Shown here: positions 24,731 through 34,394 of the stretch, piece after piece
How positions within the stretch are numbered: position 1 is the first letter of the stretch
How the letters are laid out: every line of letters starts with the position of its first letter
DNA from: Verrucomicrobiaceae bacterium
GTDB taxonomy: Bacteria; Verrucomicrobiota; Verrucomicrobiia; Verrucomicrobiales; Verrucomicrobiaceae
Length of the DNA stretch: 64,000 nt
Assembly: GCA_019694165.1 (NCBI GenBank)
Contig: JAIBCL010000019.1
Location: 60,029 to 124,028 of the forward strand
Reading direction: 5' to 3'
Program-made: the position numbers and the translations under genes
The notes under the pieces: model-generated
Databases searched by the model: none
The model's input: only the letters and a program-made list of their open reading frames with translations
What the model was told of the DNA's origin: nothing

Positions 24731-27016
24731 TCACCGCCCCGGCTTTTTGGCACCTTGGCCCGCCCCTTGCTCGGAAATCAGATCACGCAGGCCGGATCCT
24801 GACGGTGGTTTGAGACTCAGGCCGCTGCTGGCGGGCGGGTCTTCGATGATCTCAGAGGGGCGTTTTACGGGGGGGCTATCTGGCGGCGTGACCCGCAGCG
24901 CGGAAGACGGAACACGGGGGGCGGGTGACGGCGTGCCTCCGGGTATTCCGGGGCCACTTACGGCGGGAGTTGCCTCGGGCATTACGGTCCGGGCTTTTTG
25001 CCAGATGGCATCGCCGGACAGATGTGCGAGCACGGCCCCCGCCACCATTGAGCCGCTGAGGAACACGGCGGCTTTCAACCATAGGGGCACGACATCGCCT
25101 TCCGGCGCCCAGCCACGAGTGTCTTTGCCGGGCATCCAGTCGGCTTCGACGGCGGCTCCACCGGCCGGCGTCTGAGCGCCGCCGGATTGAAACAAGACCT
25201 CGGCGAAACCGACGTTCGGACTGTCCAGGGTGGTCGCGGAATCAACGGCGGCTGTGAGCGCGGAAGCGGCTGCAAAGGTCTGCACGGCCGGAACAGGTTC
25301 GCCTTTTCGCCGGCCGCCCTTGGCATTGCCAGGCGGTTGTTTGTTGCCGCGTGCGCCGGCCGCCACGACCTCGGTTTCGGTGGTGCCAATGGGCTTCACC
25401 AGATCGTAGTGTTGCACGACGCGGGCGTAGCGGGCGAGGAAGTCCGCGCGCGATGAGACGACGCCGTCGCGCGCCTTCGCGATCTCGTCGTCGAGCAGGC
25501 GCATGACGGTCTCACGCTCGCGGCCGCCTGCCTCCGGCTCTGCTCTGCCGCTGGCATTTTCGAGGCCGAGGAGGAAACGCCCCGCGGCGGCCATCCAACC
25601 TGCATTCCAAACGGTGTTGCCTGCGGGAGCATCCGCGGGCGGCAGCGGCAGCAGGACGCCGGGATCCGTGCCGCGGCAGGACATCGCGGCCAGCGAGGGG
25701 TGCGCACGCACCGTGACGGAGAAGGCAGGCCACTCGTTGAGCTTCGAAACCAGCAGCTTCGCCGTGCGTGAGTCCTCGCGGGCGAATCCGGTGAGCACAT
25801 ACACGTCGTCAAGCCGCAGCTTGCGGCAGGGGACGCCGGTCTTTTCGATTTGTGAAAGCGCCGAGTCGAGACTTGCAAGCACGAGATATGTCTCCTGCAC
25901 GTCGAGACCGCGGCGCTCGCGCAGCAGTTCGGCGAGGCTCACACCCTCCGCCACCTCCTCGGCCATGCATGTGATGCCGTCGGCATCATTCACCAGCACC
26001 ACTGGCACGAGGCCGGAGAACTCGCGCTTCTTCGAGAGCTTGAGAAGCTGCCGGTCCACCTCGCCCACGCGCGCGCTGCAGACGCGGACGGGCGGCACCT
26101 GCTCCACCCAAACTTGCCGGCCGGCGCGCGTGAGCGTGCCGCGCATGGCATACGGGTTTGTCATGTCCAGCCGCTGGCTCTGGATGCGCACGAGATTCAC
26201 CACGCCGCGCGCCACCTCCTGGTAGCTGGCCAGCAGCGGTGCCACGAGCGCACGCGGCTTTTGCGCCGTGGGCACCTCGCCCGTCAGATGCTCGGGAGCG
26301 AACCGGAGAAGTCCGTTTCGCAGCTCCTTCACCGCGCCGATCATGTTTGGCCCCATCGCAGTGAGGCAACCGCCAAGCAGCTCGCCAAAGTCCACGGCTG
26401 GCAGCAGCGTATCGGCGGCAGTGGGTCCGCCGCCGGACTGCTCCTGCAGGAAGGATTTGAGGAACTTCCCCTGCCGCTCAAAGTTCGACTTCAGCAGCCG
26501 CGTCTTCGCGCTGCGGCCGGCGGCACCCTCAATGACGCGGAAATCAGCGGCCATCACCATCACCTGCTGCGGGCTGGTCTGCAGGACGCGCAGGCACTCC
26601 ATCGGCTGGTCCGCCAGATAATCTCCGCGCTCGCACACCGCCAGGGCGGCCTCCAGCGAACGGCACGCTACCATCACCGCGAGCCACACCGGGATGTCCT
26701 GCTGGCGCGCGAGGTATGCCCGCAGAGTCTCGCCATCGACGTTGCCGGTGATGTAGAACGGATTTCCCTCATCCACGCCGTAATCGACCAGCCTCGCGAC
26801 CAGCGGATGGCCGTTCCTGCGCAGCGTCTCGCATGCAGAGTTGAAGGCTTGTGGCTGCGCAAGTGGCTGGAGCAGCACATGACAGTGCACGAAATCCAGC
26901 CGCACCGTGTCGAAAGCCAGCACCGCCACTTGGTCGGCGTTGCGCATCAGCTCCACGTTGTTCCCCTCAGCATCCTGGACGATCTGATACTGCCTGAATT
27001 GGTTCGGCTCTGACAT
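24731..27016 (-). CDS. Degenerate protein-kinase-like membrane protein
   Basis: ATG 27016 (MSEPNQFRQYQ) is preferred to an upstream start at 27094; it gives 761 residues. The N-terminal part looks like a kinase N-lobe and hinge (VAVLAFDTVRLDFVHCH; HPLVARLVDYGVDEGNPFYITGNVDGETLRAYLA), and a second kinase-like stretch begins near residue 330. The usual HRD and DFG motifs are missing, so it is probably a pseudokinase. One membrane helix lies near residue 640 (VVPLWLKAAVFLSGSMVAGAVLAHL), followed by a Pro/Ser-rich tail. The role is unknown; it was the first host gene after the tRNA before insertion. Confidence 0.72.
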   Translation of the reverse strand: MSEPNQFRQYQIVQDAEGNNVELMRNADQVAVLAFDTVRLDFVHCHVLLQPLAQPQAFNSACETLRRNGHPLVARLVDYGVDEGNPFYITGNVDGETLRAYLARQQDIPVWLAVMVACRSLEAALAVCERGDYLADQPMECLRVLQTSPQQVMVMAADFRVIEGAAGRSAKTRLLKSNFERQGKFLKSFLQEQSGGGPTAADTLLPAVDFGELLGGCLTAMGPNMIGAVKELRNGLLRFAPEHLTGEVPTAQKPRALVAPLLASYQEVARGVVNLVRIQSQRLDMTNPYAMRGTLTRAGRQVWVEQVPPVRVCSARVGEVDRQLLKLSKKREFSGLVPVVLVNDADGITCMAEEVAEGVSLAELLRERRGLDVQETYLVLASLDSALSQIEKTGVPCRKLRLDDVYVLTGFAREDSRTAKLLVSKLNEWPAFSVTVRAHPSLAAMSCRGTDPGVLLPLPPADAPAGNTVWNAGWMAAAGRFLLGLENASGRAEPEAGGRERETVMRLLDDEIAKARDGVVSSRADFLARYARVVQHYDLVKPIGTTETEVVAAGARGNKQPPGNAKGGRRKGEPVPAVQTFAAASALTAAVDSATTLDSPNVGFAEVLFQSGGAQTPAGGAAVEADWMPGKDTRGWAPEGDVVPLWLKAAVFLSGSMVAGAVLAHLSGDAIWQKARTVMPEATPAVSGPGIPGGTPSPAPRVPSSALRVTPPDSPPVKRPSEIIEDPPASSGLSLKPPSGSGLRDLISEQGAGQGAKKPGR

Positions 27017-27197
27017 TGGGCGGGCGGGGATTGTCCGCTCACGCAGGATGGTTTTCAAGGACTGAATGCCAGTGTGAAAGAGCCGCCGCCGCATGGACGA
27101 CGGAATCCGCCTCGATGTTCGGGCGGAGATGCCAAGAACCAGCCATGAGCGGTCTCATTCCTGCGCAAAGACCGCGGGTGCTGCGGTATGCTCAAGT

Positions 27198-28226
27198 TCA
27201 GTGTGCCCAGTCGAGCACCACTTTGCCGCATTCGCCGGACTCCATCGCGGCAAAGCCTTTTTCGAAGTCGGTGTAGTGAAAGCGGTGGGTGATGACGGGC
27301 TTGATGTTCAGGCCGCTCTCAAGCATGACGCTCATGTAATACCACGTCTCGTACATCTCGCGGCCGTAGATGCCTTTGATGGTGAGCATGTTGAAGATGA
27401 CCTTGTTCCAGTCGATGGCGATCTGTTCGCTGGGAATGCCGAGCATGGCGATCTTGCCGCCGTGGCACATGTTGTCGATCATGCTGCGGAAGGCGGCTGG
27501 ATTGCCGCTCATTTCCAGGCCGACATCGAAGCCTTCCTTCATGCCGAGCTGCTTCTGCACGTCCTCGATCTTCTCGTTCTTCACGTTGACCGCGCGAGTG
27601 GCGCCCATCTTCCGTGCGAGGTCGAGGCGGTAGTCGTTCACGTCGGTGATGACGACATGACGCGCGCCGGCGTGTTTAACGACGGGAATGGCCATGATGC
27701 CTATGGGGCCGGCGCCGGTGATGAGCACGTCTTCGCCAAGGCATTCAAACGCGAGCGCGGTATGCACGGCGTTGCCGAAGGGATCGAAGATGCTCGCGAC
27801 TTCTTCGTCCACGCCTTCGCGGTGATGCCAGACGTTGGTCATGGGGACGCTGATGTATTCGGCGAATGCGCCGGCGCGATTCACACCGATGCCGACGGTG
27901 TCTTTGCAGAGGTGCCGACGACCTGCGAGGCAGTTGCGGCAGCGGCCGCAGACGACGTGACCCTCGGCGCTGACGATCTCACCGGGATGAAAGTCCGCCA
28001 CGTTCGAGCCGACGCGCACCACTTCACCGACGAACTCATGGCCGACCACCATCGGCACGGGGATGGTCTTCTGCGCCCAGGCATCCCATTTGTAGATGTG
28101 GAGGTCGGTGCCGCAGATCCCGGTCTTCTTCACGCGGATGAGGACGTCGTTGATGCCGATTTCTGGTTCGGGGACGTCTTGCAACCAGAGGCCGCGTTCG
28201 GATTTCGCTTTGACGAGTGCTTTCAT
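27198..28226 (-). CDS. tdh: L-threonine 3-dehydrogenase
   Basis: ATG 28226 ([12 protein letters not shown]) gives 342 residues, the normal Tdh length. The protein closely follows the well-known bacterial Tdh pattern: catalytic zinc Cys38 in [21 protein letters not shown] with the second ligand, the structural zinc cluster [28 protein letters not shown] and the NAD site GAGPIGIMA. It oxidises threonine to 2-amino-3-ketobutyrate in the cytoplasm. No kbl gene is adjacent. A near-perfect palindrome 11 bases upstream of the start may be its operator. Confidence 0.94.
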   Translation of the reverse strand: MKALVKAKSERGLWLQDVPEPEIGINDVLIRVKKTGICGTDLHIYKWDAWAQKTIPVPMVVGHEFVGEVVRVGSNVADFHPGEIVSAEGHVVCGRCRNCLAGRRHLCKDTVGIGVNRAGAFAEYISVPMTNVWHHREGVDEEVASIFDPFGNAVHTALAFECLGEDVLITGAGPIGIMAIPVVKHAGARHVVITDVNDYRLDLARKMGATRAVNVKNEKIEDVQKQLGMKEGFDVGLEMSGNPAAFRSMIDNMCHGGKIAMLGIPSEQIAIDWNKVIFNMLTIKGIYGREMYETWYYMSVMLESGLNIKPVITHRFHYTDFEKGFAAMESGECGKVVLDWAH

Positions 28227-28236
28227 GAGTGTCGGT

Positions 28237-28258
28237 ATATTGGACGTATGTCCGATAT
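28237..28258. promoter_or_regulatory. 22-bp near-perfect palindrome upstream of tdh, operator candidate
   Basis: ATATTGGAC-GTAT-GTCCGATAT has 9-base arms matching at 8 positions. It lies 11-32 bases before the tdh start, so a bound dimer would block transcription or translation initiation; the size fits GntR- or MarR-type sites. Confidence 0.5.
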
Positions 28259-28403
28259 GTTGGCAAGTGGAGTTTTTGAGCGGAGGGAGAATTGAGGGCG
28301 GCGCGCAAGGACGGAAGGAACAGAAGGGACACGGTGGCAACGGCCGTGAGCCTCTCGTGGGGCGGGGCTTGCGCTTTTGCGGCGGCTGCGTGTACATCCC
28401 GCC

Positions 28404-30563
28404 ATGCCTGACCTCGACATCCGGGAAATCCATGTGCTCCGCGGCCCAAACATCTGGGCGAACTATCCGATCCTCGAAGCGTGGGTCGATCTGGGGTCGC
28501 TCAATGATGCATCTTCGGAGGAGATCCCCGGCTTCAATGACAAGATCAAGACGTGGCTGCCGGGGATGATCGAGCACCGTTGCAGCGTGGGGGAGCGGGG
28601 CGGTTTTTTTCAACGGCTGGATCGCGGCACGTATCCGGCGCACATCCTGGAGCATGTGACCATCGAGCTGCAAACGATGGCGGGACATCCGGTCGGCTAC
28701 GGGAAAGCGCGGCACACTTGCGTGGAGGGTCTTTATAAAGTCGTCGTGCGCTATCTCGACGAGGTGGTGGCGGAGGAATGTCTGCGCGCGGGACGTGATC
28801 TATTGCTGGCGGCGTATCGCGGCGAGGATTTCGATGTGGCGGGCACGGTCGCGCGCCTGCAGGACGTGGTGGACCGCAACGCCCTCGGCCCGAGCACGAA
28901 GGCGATGGTGGATGCGGCGAAGGAACGCGACATCCCGTGGCGCCGCCTGCAGCAGGGGCGCAGCTTGATACAGTTCGGCTTTGGCTCGAAGCAGCGGCGC
29001 ATCTGGACTGCGGAGACGGACCGCACGGGCGCGATCGCCGAATACATCGCGCAAAACAAGGATCTCACACGTTCGGCGCTCGTAGTCGCGGGCGTGCCGG
29101 TGCCGGAGGGGCGCGAGGTGTCGAGTCCTGAGGATGCTTGGGATGCGGCGGAGGAATTCGGCACGCCGGTGGTGGTCAAGCCGACGGATGCGAACCACGG
29201 GCGCGGTGTTTTCATCGATCTCACGGAGCGCGGGCAGGTCATCGAGTCATACGGTGAGGCGCTGAAGGAAGGCAGCGGCGTGATCGTGGAGAAATTCATC
29301 CCGGGCACGGACCACCGCCTGCTGGTGGTCGGCAGCAAGATGATCGCGGCGAGCCGGGGCGATCCCGCGATCGTCGTCGGTGATGGCGAGCAAAACATCA
29401 CCGGGCTGATCGAGTCCCAATTGAACAGCGACCCGCGCCGCGGCGAACTGGAGACGTGCCCGTGGGACAAGATCGACACGGTGAAGTGGGATCCGGTCAT
29501 CCTGCGCGACCTGGAGAAGCAAGGCTACACACCCATATCCGTGCCGCGCGATGGCGAGCGCGTGATGGTTGCGCGCTTTGCAAACTGGGCCATCGACATC
29601 ACTGATGAGGTGCATCCTACGGTGCGTGATCACGTCGTGACCGCGGCACAGACTGCGGGCCTGGACATCTGCGGCGTGGACGTTGTGTGCGAGAACATTG
29701 GCAAGCCTCTCGAAGAGCAGGGCGGCGCGATCGTGGAGATCAATGCGAGCCCTGGCCTTCTCATGCATCTGAAGCCAGCGGTGGGCAAAGTGCGTCCCGT
29801 CGGCGAGGCCATCGTCGACATGCTCTTCGCACCCGGAGACGACGGTCGCATCCCGGTGATCGGCATCACGGGCAATCGCGGCAAGACGACGGCCACGCGT
29901 CTGCTCTCACATCTGCTGCGCTCGACGGGCAAGATCGTCAGTGTGACCAACAGCGATGGCATCCAGGTTGGCGATCGTTTCACCAAGACCAGCGAAGGCG
30001 ACCGCATCACCGGCCAGCACGGCATTCTGCTGCATCCGTGGACCGACATCGCGATTTGTGAAGCTGGAGCGGAAAACATATTGAAGGAAGGTCTCGGTTT
30101 CGACCGCTGCTTGGTCGGTGTGGTGCTAAACGTCGGCCACGATGAACTCGGCCTCGCCTACATCGACACGCTGGAGCAGATGGCCAAGGTGAAGCGCTGT
30201 GTGGTCGATGTCGTGCTGCCCACCGGCACCGCAGTGCTTAACGCGGACGACGACCTCGCCGCAGACATGGCGGGCCACTGCAAGGGCGGTGTGCTCTACT
30301 TCGCCCGCGATCCGGAGAACGCGGTGCTCGCCGCGCATCGCGAGAAAGGCGGGCGCGCCGTGCTGCAGCGCGATGGTGTCGTATGCCTCGCCGTCGGCAG
30401 TGACGAGCGAATGCTGTGTGCACTGAGTGACGTGGCGATCCCGACCACGGGCCACTTTGAGTTTCACGTCGAGAACGTACTCGCCGTCATCGGGGCGGCG
30501 TGGGCCTGTGGACTCGAGGACGATGTGATCGTGGCGGGACTGAAGAGCTTCGGCGTGCAGTGA
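28404..30563 (+). CDS. cphA: Cyanophycin synthetase-like protein lacking the C-terminal Mur ligase domain
   Basis: ATG 28404 ([18 protein letters not shown]) matches the conserved start of CphA. The 719 residues contain the N domain (1-160), the ATP-grasp domain that adds Asp (about 210-470, with [17 protein letters not shown] and [16 protein letters not shown]) and the central Mur-ligase ATPase with P-loop [10 protein letters not shown] at about 487-496. It stops at AGLKSFGVQ, where standard CphA (about 870-900 residues) enters the C-terminal Mur domain that helps add Arg. No continuation is seen in other frames. It may be a CphA2-like enzyme that uses beta-Asp-Arg dipeptides, or a truncated, partly inactive one. 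Confidence 0.88.
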   Translation: MPDLDIREIHVLRGPNIWANYPILEAWVDLGSLNDASSEEIPGFNDKIKTWLPGMIEHRCSVGERGGFFQRLDRGTYPAHILEHVTIELQTMAGHPVGYGKARHTCVEGLYKVVVRYLDEVVAEECLRAGRDLLLAAYRGEDFDVAGTVARLQDVVDRNALGPSTKAMVDAAKERDIPWRRLQQGRSLIQFGFGSKQRRIWTAETDRTGAIAEYIAQNKDLTRSALVVAGVPVPEGREVSSPEDAWDAAEEFGTPVVVKPTDANHGRGVFIDLTERGQVIESYGEALKEGSGVIVEKFIPGTDHRLLVVGSKMIAASRGDPAIVVGDGEQNITGLIESQLNSDPRRGELETCPWDKIDTVKWDPVILRDLEKQGYTPISVPRDGERVMVARFANWAIDITDEVHPTVRDHVVTAAQTAGLDICGVDVVCENIGKPLEEQGGAIVEINASPGLLMHLKPAVGKVRPVGEAIVDMLFAPGDDGRIPVIGITGNRGKTTATRLLSHLLRSTGKIVSVTNSDGIQVGDRFTKTSEGDRITGQHGILLHPWTDIAICEAGAENILKEGLGFDRCLVGVVLNVGHDELGLAYIDTLEQMAKVKRCVVDVVLPTGTAVLNADDDLAADMAGHCKGGVLYFARDPENAVLAAHREKGGRAVLQRDGVVCLAVGSDERMLCALSDVAIPTTGHFEFHVENVLAVIGAAWACGLEDDVIVAGLKSFGVQ

Positions 30564-30643
30564 GGCGGTGAATCTTTGCGCCCAGAGCGACAGCCCGCGC
30601 GGCGCAGGTTGCCAAGTCCGCCACCCCGGCCAAGGTAGCCGCC

Positions 30644-32044
30644 ATGCCTGAGACCAAACCCACCGATATTCGCATCACGGGTGCGACCGTATACTTCCTG
30701 CCCATCACCCTGCGCGTGCCTTTGAAATTCGGGCCCGAGACGGTGCGGGACACGGAGTGCCTGCGCGTGAGAATCGAGGTGGAGGACCGCCGTGGAAATC
30801 GCGCGACGGGCTGGGGTGAGACGCCGTTGAGTGTGTCGTGGGTGTGGCCGTCGGCCTTGTCGGTGGCGGAGCGCACGGAGCGGATGCGGCAGTTCTCGCT
30901 GCGGCTGGCGAGGCAGTTGCCGGGTCATCCGGCGCAAGGGCACCCGATGGAGATCGGGTGGGATTTTGTCGAGGGTCCGCTGGCTGAAGCAACGCGCGCG
31001 GCGAACGCCGAGGCAGGCGGCCCGGAAATGCCGTATCTGGCCTCCCTGGTGGCCTTCAGCGCTTTCGACATCGCCGTGCACGATGCCTACGCGAACCTGC
31101 ATGGCGTGGATGTTTACCAGACTTACGGACCGGAGTTCATGAACCGCGATCTGGCCGGCTTCTTCGTTCCCGAAAATGACAGCGGAGTGGATTTTCGCGG
31201 CCGGCATCCGCGCGATTTCTTCGCGATGCAGCCGCCGAAACAACTGCCCGTGTGGCATCTCGTCGGCGGCGTGGATGCGCTCGAGACGGGAGATCTAACC
31301 GGGCAGGAGCCGGACGATGGCTACCCCGTCCTGCTTGCCGACTGGATCAAGCGCGACGGCTTGAAGTGCCTAAAGGTCAAGCTGCGCGGCACGGACGGCG
31401 CCTGGGACTACGAGCGCATGGTGCGGGTGGCGCGCATCGGATTTGCCAATGGCGTCCGGTGGCTCTCGGCAGACTTCAACTGCACGGTCAAAGATCCCGC
31501 CTACGTGAATGAAATCCTGGACCGCCTGCTGGCCGACGAGCCGGAAATCTACGCCCGCACGCTTTATGTGGAGCAGCCTTTCGCATACGATCTGGAGGCC
31601 AACCGCATCGATGTGCGGTCCGTTTCAGCGCGCAAGCCGCTCTTCCTTGATGAGAGCGCGCACGACTGGCACTTCGTCCGGCTGGGGCGGAACCTTGGCT
31701 GGTCCGGCGTGGCATTGAAGACCTGCAAGACCCAGACCGGTGCGCTGCTCAGTCTCTGCTGGGCGAAAGCGCATGGCATGCCGCTGATGGTGCAGGACCT
31801 CACCAATCCCATGCTGGCGATGATCCCTCATGTGCGTCTCGCCGCCCACGCAGGGACCATCCAGGGTGTGGAGTGCAATGCGATGCAGTTTTACCCAGCC
31901 GCCTCCGCAGCGGAGGAGAAGGTCCATGCGGGATTGTTCCGCCGACGCGGCGGGCTGCTGGACCTCTCGACGATCCGGGGCACGGGATTTGGCTATCGGG
32001 TCGATGAGATCGACCGGCAACTGCCTGCTCCGGCGGTGGGATAA
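30644..32044 (+). CDS. Enolase-superfamily enzyme (mandelate racemase/muconate lactonizing type)
   Basis: This 466-residue protein has the barrel-type acid/base and metal residues of the family: CLKVKLRG (K-x-K), WLSADFNC (metal Asp), LYVEQPF (metal Glu) and PLFLDESAHDW (third acidic ligand), then VALKTCKTQTG. Such enzymes abstract a proton next to a carboxylate, for dehydration, racemisation or cycloisomerisation. The N-terminal cap has longer insertions (residues 60-130 and 180-225) than usual, so the substrate cannot be predicted. ATG 30644 lies 80 bases after the cyanophycin synthetase-like gene. Confidence 0.88.
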   Translation: MPETKPTDIRITGATVYFLPITLRVPLKFGPETVRDTECLRVRIEVEDRRGNRATGWGETPLSVSWVWPSALSVAERTERMRQFSLRLARQLPGHPAQGHPMEIGWDFVEGPLAEATRAANAEAGGPEMPYLASLVAFSAFDIAVHDAYANLHGVDVYQTYGPEFMNRDLAGFFVPENDSGVDFRGRHPRDFFAMQPPKQLPVWHLVGGVDALETGDLTGQEPDDGYPVLLADWIKRDGLKCLKVKLRGTDGAWDYERMVRVARIGFANGVRWLSADFNCTVKDPAYVNEILDRLLADEPEIYARTLYVEQPFAYDLEANRIDVRSVSARKPLFLDESAHDWHFVRLGRNLGWSGVALKTCKTQTGALLSLCWAKAHGMPLMVQDLTNPMLAMIPHVRLAAHAGTIQGVECNAMQFYPAASAAEEKVHAGLFRRRGGLLDLSTIRGTGFGYRVDEIDRQLPAPAVG

Positions 32045-32150
32045 AGCCCGGTTGCCAAAATGTGGCCATGAACGACAATTTCCGCCTAATAACAGCCAGG
32101 ATGGGCCGTTTGCTGGCCCGGACTTCTTCCAAGACATCCACAACAAACCA

Positions 32151-34337
32151 ATGAAAACATCCAGAACACTGCTTACCAGCGTCTGCTTCGCGGTTCTCGG
32201 CGTCGGTGCCCTCCAGGCTGCCACCGCCCCGGCCTCACGCATGTGGACCGACACCAAAGGCCGCCAGGTGGAAGCCACCTTCCAGGGGCTTGATGGTGAC
32301 AACATTATCCTTCAGACAAAAGACGGGCAGCCCCACCGCTTCCCTCTCGCCAATTTGTCGGCTGAAGACCAGCAATTCGCCCGCAAGCTGGCTGAAACCA
32401 CGCCCGCACAGCCTCAGGCCATCAACGCCTCCGTCGCCCAGGCAGCCGACAAGATCGACCGCATCGTCGCCAAAGGCATCGTCAACAAGTACAACCCCGA
32501 GCGCGCCAAAAAGGGGCTGCCGCCGCTGACCAGCTACAACCCGCTGACCTCGGACGAGCAGTTCATCCGTCGCGTGTATCTGGACATCATCGGCCGCATC
32601 CCGAACTACGATGAGACCATGGCATTCCTCGACGACAAGAGTCCGACCAAGCGGGCGAAGGTGATCGACATGCTGCTCGATTCGCAGGGCTACGCCAGCC
32701 ACATGTACAACTACATCGCCGACATGCTGCGCGTGCGTGACCGCTTCGACGGTTCGCAGGTCCGCGGCACGCCATACATTACCTGGCTCAAAGAGCAGGT
32801 CGCGCAGAACCGCCCGTGGAATGAGCTGGTGCATGAGATGCTCACCGCCGACGGCAAGATGTGGGACAATCCGGCCACAGGCTATCTGCTGCGTGATTCG
32901 GGGATGCCGCTGGACAACCTCGCCACCACACTGACCGTTTTCCTCGGCACGGATGTGGCCTGCGCCCAATGCCATGACCATCCTTTCGCAAACTGGACGC
33001 AGATGCAGTTCTACCAGCTTGCCTCGTTCTTCGGTGCCACCACCACCCGCCTCCAAGGCAAGGATTTCAAGAATGGCGACATGGCCATGGCGGCAATGCC
33101 GGAAGTCGAGAAGATGATCGAAGCCTCCGGCACGGACATTCAACGAGTCCGCAATGGACTGCGTCAGTTCATCAATGCCAACCGCGTGGCGGTCGAGAAC
33201 CGCAGTGAAAACACCCTCAAGCTGCCAATGGACTATAAGTACAAGGACGCCAAGGGAGGCGACACGGTGGCACCGAAATTCGTAATGTGGTCCAAGGCCG
33301 ACGCGGCGAACCCTGCGTACAAGCAGAACAAGAAAAAGGAAGAACGCCTGCGCGACTCCTTTGCCGGCTGGCTGACCCACAAGGAAAACCCCCGTTTTGC
33401 GATGACCATCGCCAACCGCCTCTGGAAGCGTGCGTTCGGTGCCGGTGTGGCGGAGCCTATCACCAACATCGACGACCCGTCCAAGGCGTCGAATCCCGAG
33501 CTTCTCGTCCAGCTCGCCAACGAAATGAAGCGCCTCAACTTCGACCTGAAGGCTTTCATGCGCCTCGTTTATAATACCAAGTGCTACCAAGCCGAGGCCA
33601 CCACCGAGCCGATCGCGATGGGCGAGCCCTATTACTTTCAGGGCCCGCAGCTCCGCCGCCTCACCGCAGAGCAGGCGTGGGACTCCTATATGACGCTGGT
33701 GCTGAGCCAGCCGGAGAAATACAAGGCTCCGCTGCAGGACCTCTACGAAAAGAGCATCGACCTGAATCTCAACAACCCGAAGCTCGATGCCAAGACCATC
33801 CTCATGAAGTTCGCCGCCTACCAGAAGATGGGTGAGAAGATGCGCGAATACATGGGGGGCAGCCTCGACATGGCTGGCGACGCCATGATGATGGAGGCGG
33901 GTAAGAAGGGCGATGCAAAGGCTGTCGCAGCAGCCTCCGGCAAAGTCATCAACTACGGCGGTATGTCCATGCTGCGCGCTTCCGAGCTTGAGCAGCCGGC
34001 GCGTCCCGGCCACTTCCTCACCGAGTTCGGCCAGTCGCAGCGCCTTCTGGCGGATGCGACCAGCCGGAATGGCAGTGTGCCGCAAGTGCTGATGCTGATG
34101 AACGGCGATGCCCAGGCCATGCTCACGAACAGTACCTCGCCGGTGCTCCGCTCCCTGGAGAAGGCCCAGGACCCGCAGGAAAAGGTGGACCGCCTCTTCC
34201 TCAGTGTGCTGAACCGTCATCCCTCGGAAAACGAGAAGGCAATCGCGAAGAAGGAGATCGAATCGAGCGGCACCGAGGCGTTCCCGAACATGATGTGGGC
34301 GCTTATCAACACCCGGGAGTTCATCTTCATGCAATAG
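32151..34337 (+). CDS. DUF1549/DUF1553 exported protein with SHD1-like domain
   Basis: ATG 32151 (MKTSRTLLTSVCFAVLG) gives 728 residues with a Sec signal peptide (about 1-24). Residues 30-80 (MWTDTKGRQVEATFQGLDGDNIIL, then a PLANLSAEDQQF end) look like an SHD1 module, in the place where planctomycetal homologues have a c-type cytochrome domain. DUF1549 follows (FIRRVYLDIIGRIPNYDE; DVACAQCHDHPFANW with a CxxCH motif), then DUF1553 in the C-terminal half (LRRLTAEQAWDSYM). The family is paired with DUF1501 proteins, as here, in Planctomycetota and Verrucomicrobiota; the role is unknown, probably in extracytoplasmic carbohydrate or sulfated-polymer use. Confidence 0.92.
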   Translation: MKTSRTLLTSVCFAVLGVGALQAATAPASRMWTDTKGRQVEATFQGLDGDNIILQTKDGQPHRFPLANLSAEDQQFARKLAETTPAQPQAINASVAQAADKIDRIVAKGIVNKYNPERAKKGLPPLTSYNPLTSDEQFIRRVYLDIIGRIPNYDETMAFLDDKSPTKRAKVIDMLLDSQGYASHMYNYIADMLRVRDRFDGSQVRGTPYITWLKEQVAQNRPWNELVHEMLTADGKMWDNPATGYLLRDSGMPLDNLATTLTVFLGTDVACAQCHDHPFANWTQMQFYQLASFFGATTTRLQGKDFKNGDMAMAAMPEVEKMIEASGTDIQRVRNGLRQFINANRVAVENRSENTLKLPMDYKYKDAKGGDTVAPKFVMWSKADAANPAYKQNKKKEERLRDSFAGWLTHKENPRFAMTIANRLWKRAFGAGVAEPITNIDDPSKASNPELLVQLANEMKRLNFDLKAFMRLVYNTKCYQAEATTEPIAMGEPYYFQGPQLRRLTAEQAWDSYMTLVLSQPEKYKAPLQDLYEKSIDLNLNNPKLDAKTILMKFAAYQKMGEKMREYMGGSLDMAGDAMMMEAGKKGDAKAVAAASGKVINYGGMSMLRASELEQPARPGHFLTEFGQSQRLLADATSRNGSVPQVLMLMNGDAQAMLTNSTSPVLRSLEKAQDPQEKVDRLFLSVLNRHPSENEKAIAKKEIESSGTEAFPNMMWALINTREFIFMQ

Positions 34338-34394
34338 CGCAAGTCCTGTCCGACCAGTTCAAAACAACACGAACCTTCTACCCTACCCAACTCA

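Noticed and set aside
27093..28295. 400-codon plus-strand frame rich in Ala, His, Asp and Val
   Set aside because: It lies fully opposite tdh, which is strongly supported; the composition is typical of antisense frames in GC-rich DNA.
32235..34334. 699-codon minus-strand frame
   Set aside because: It is antisense to the DUF1549/DUF1553 gene; no recognisable domain.
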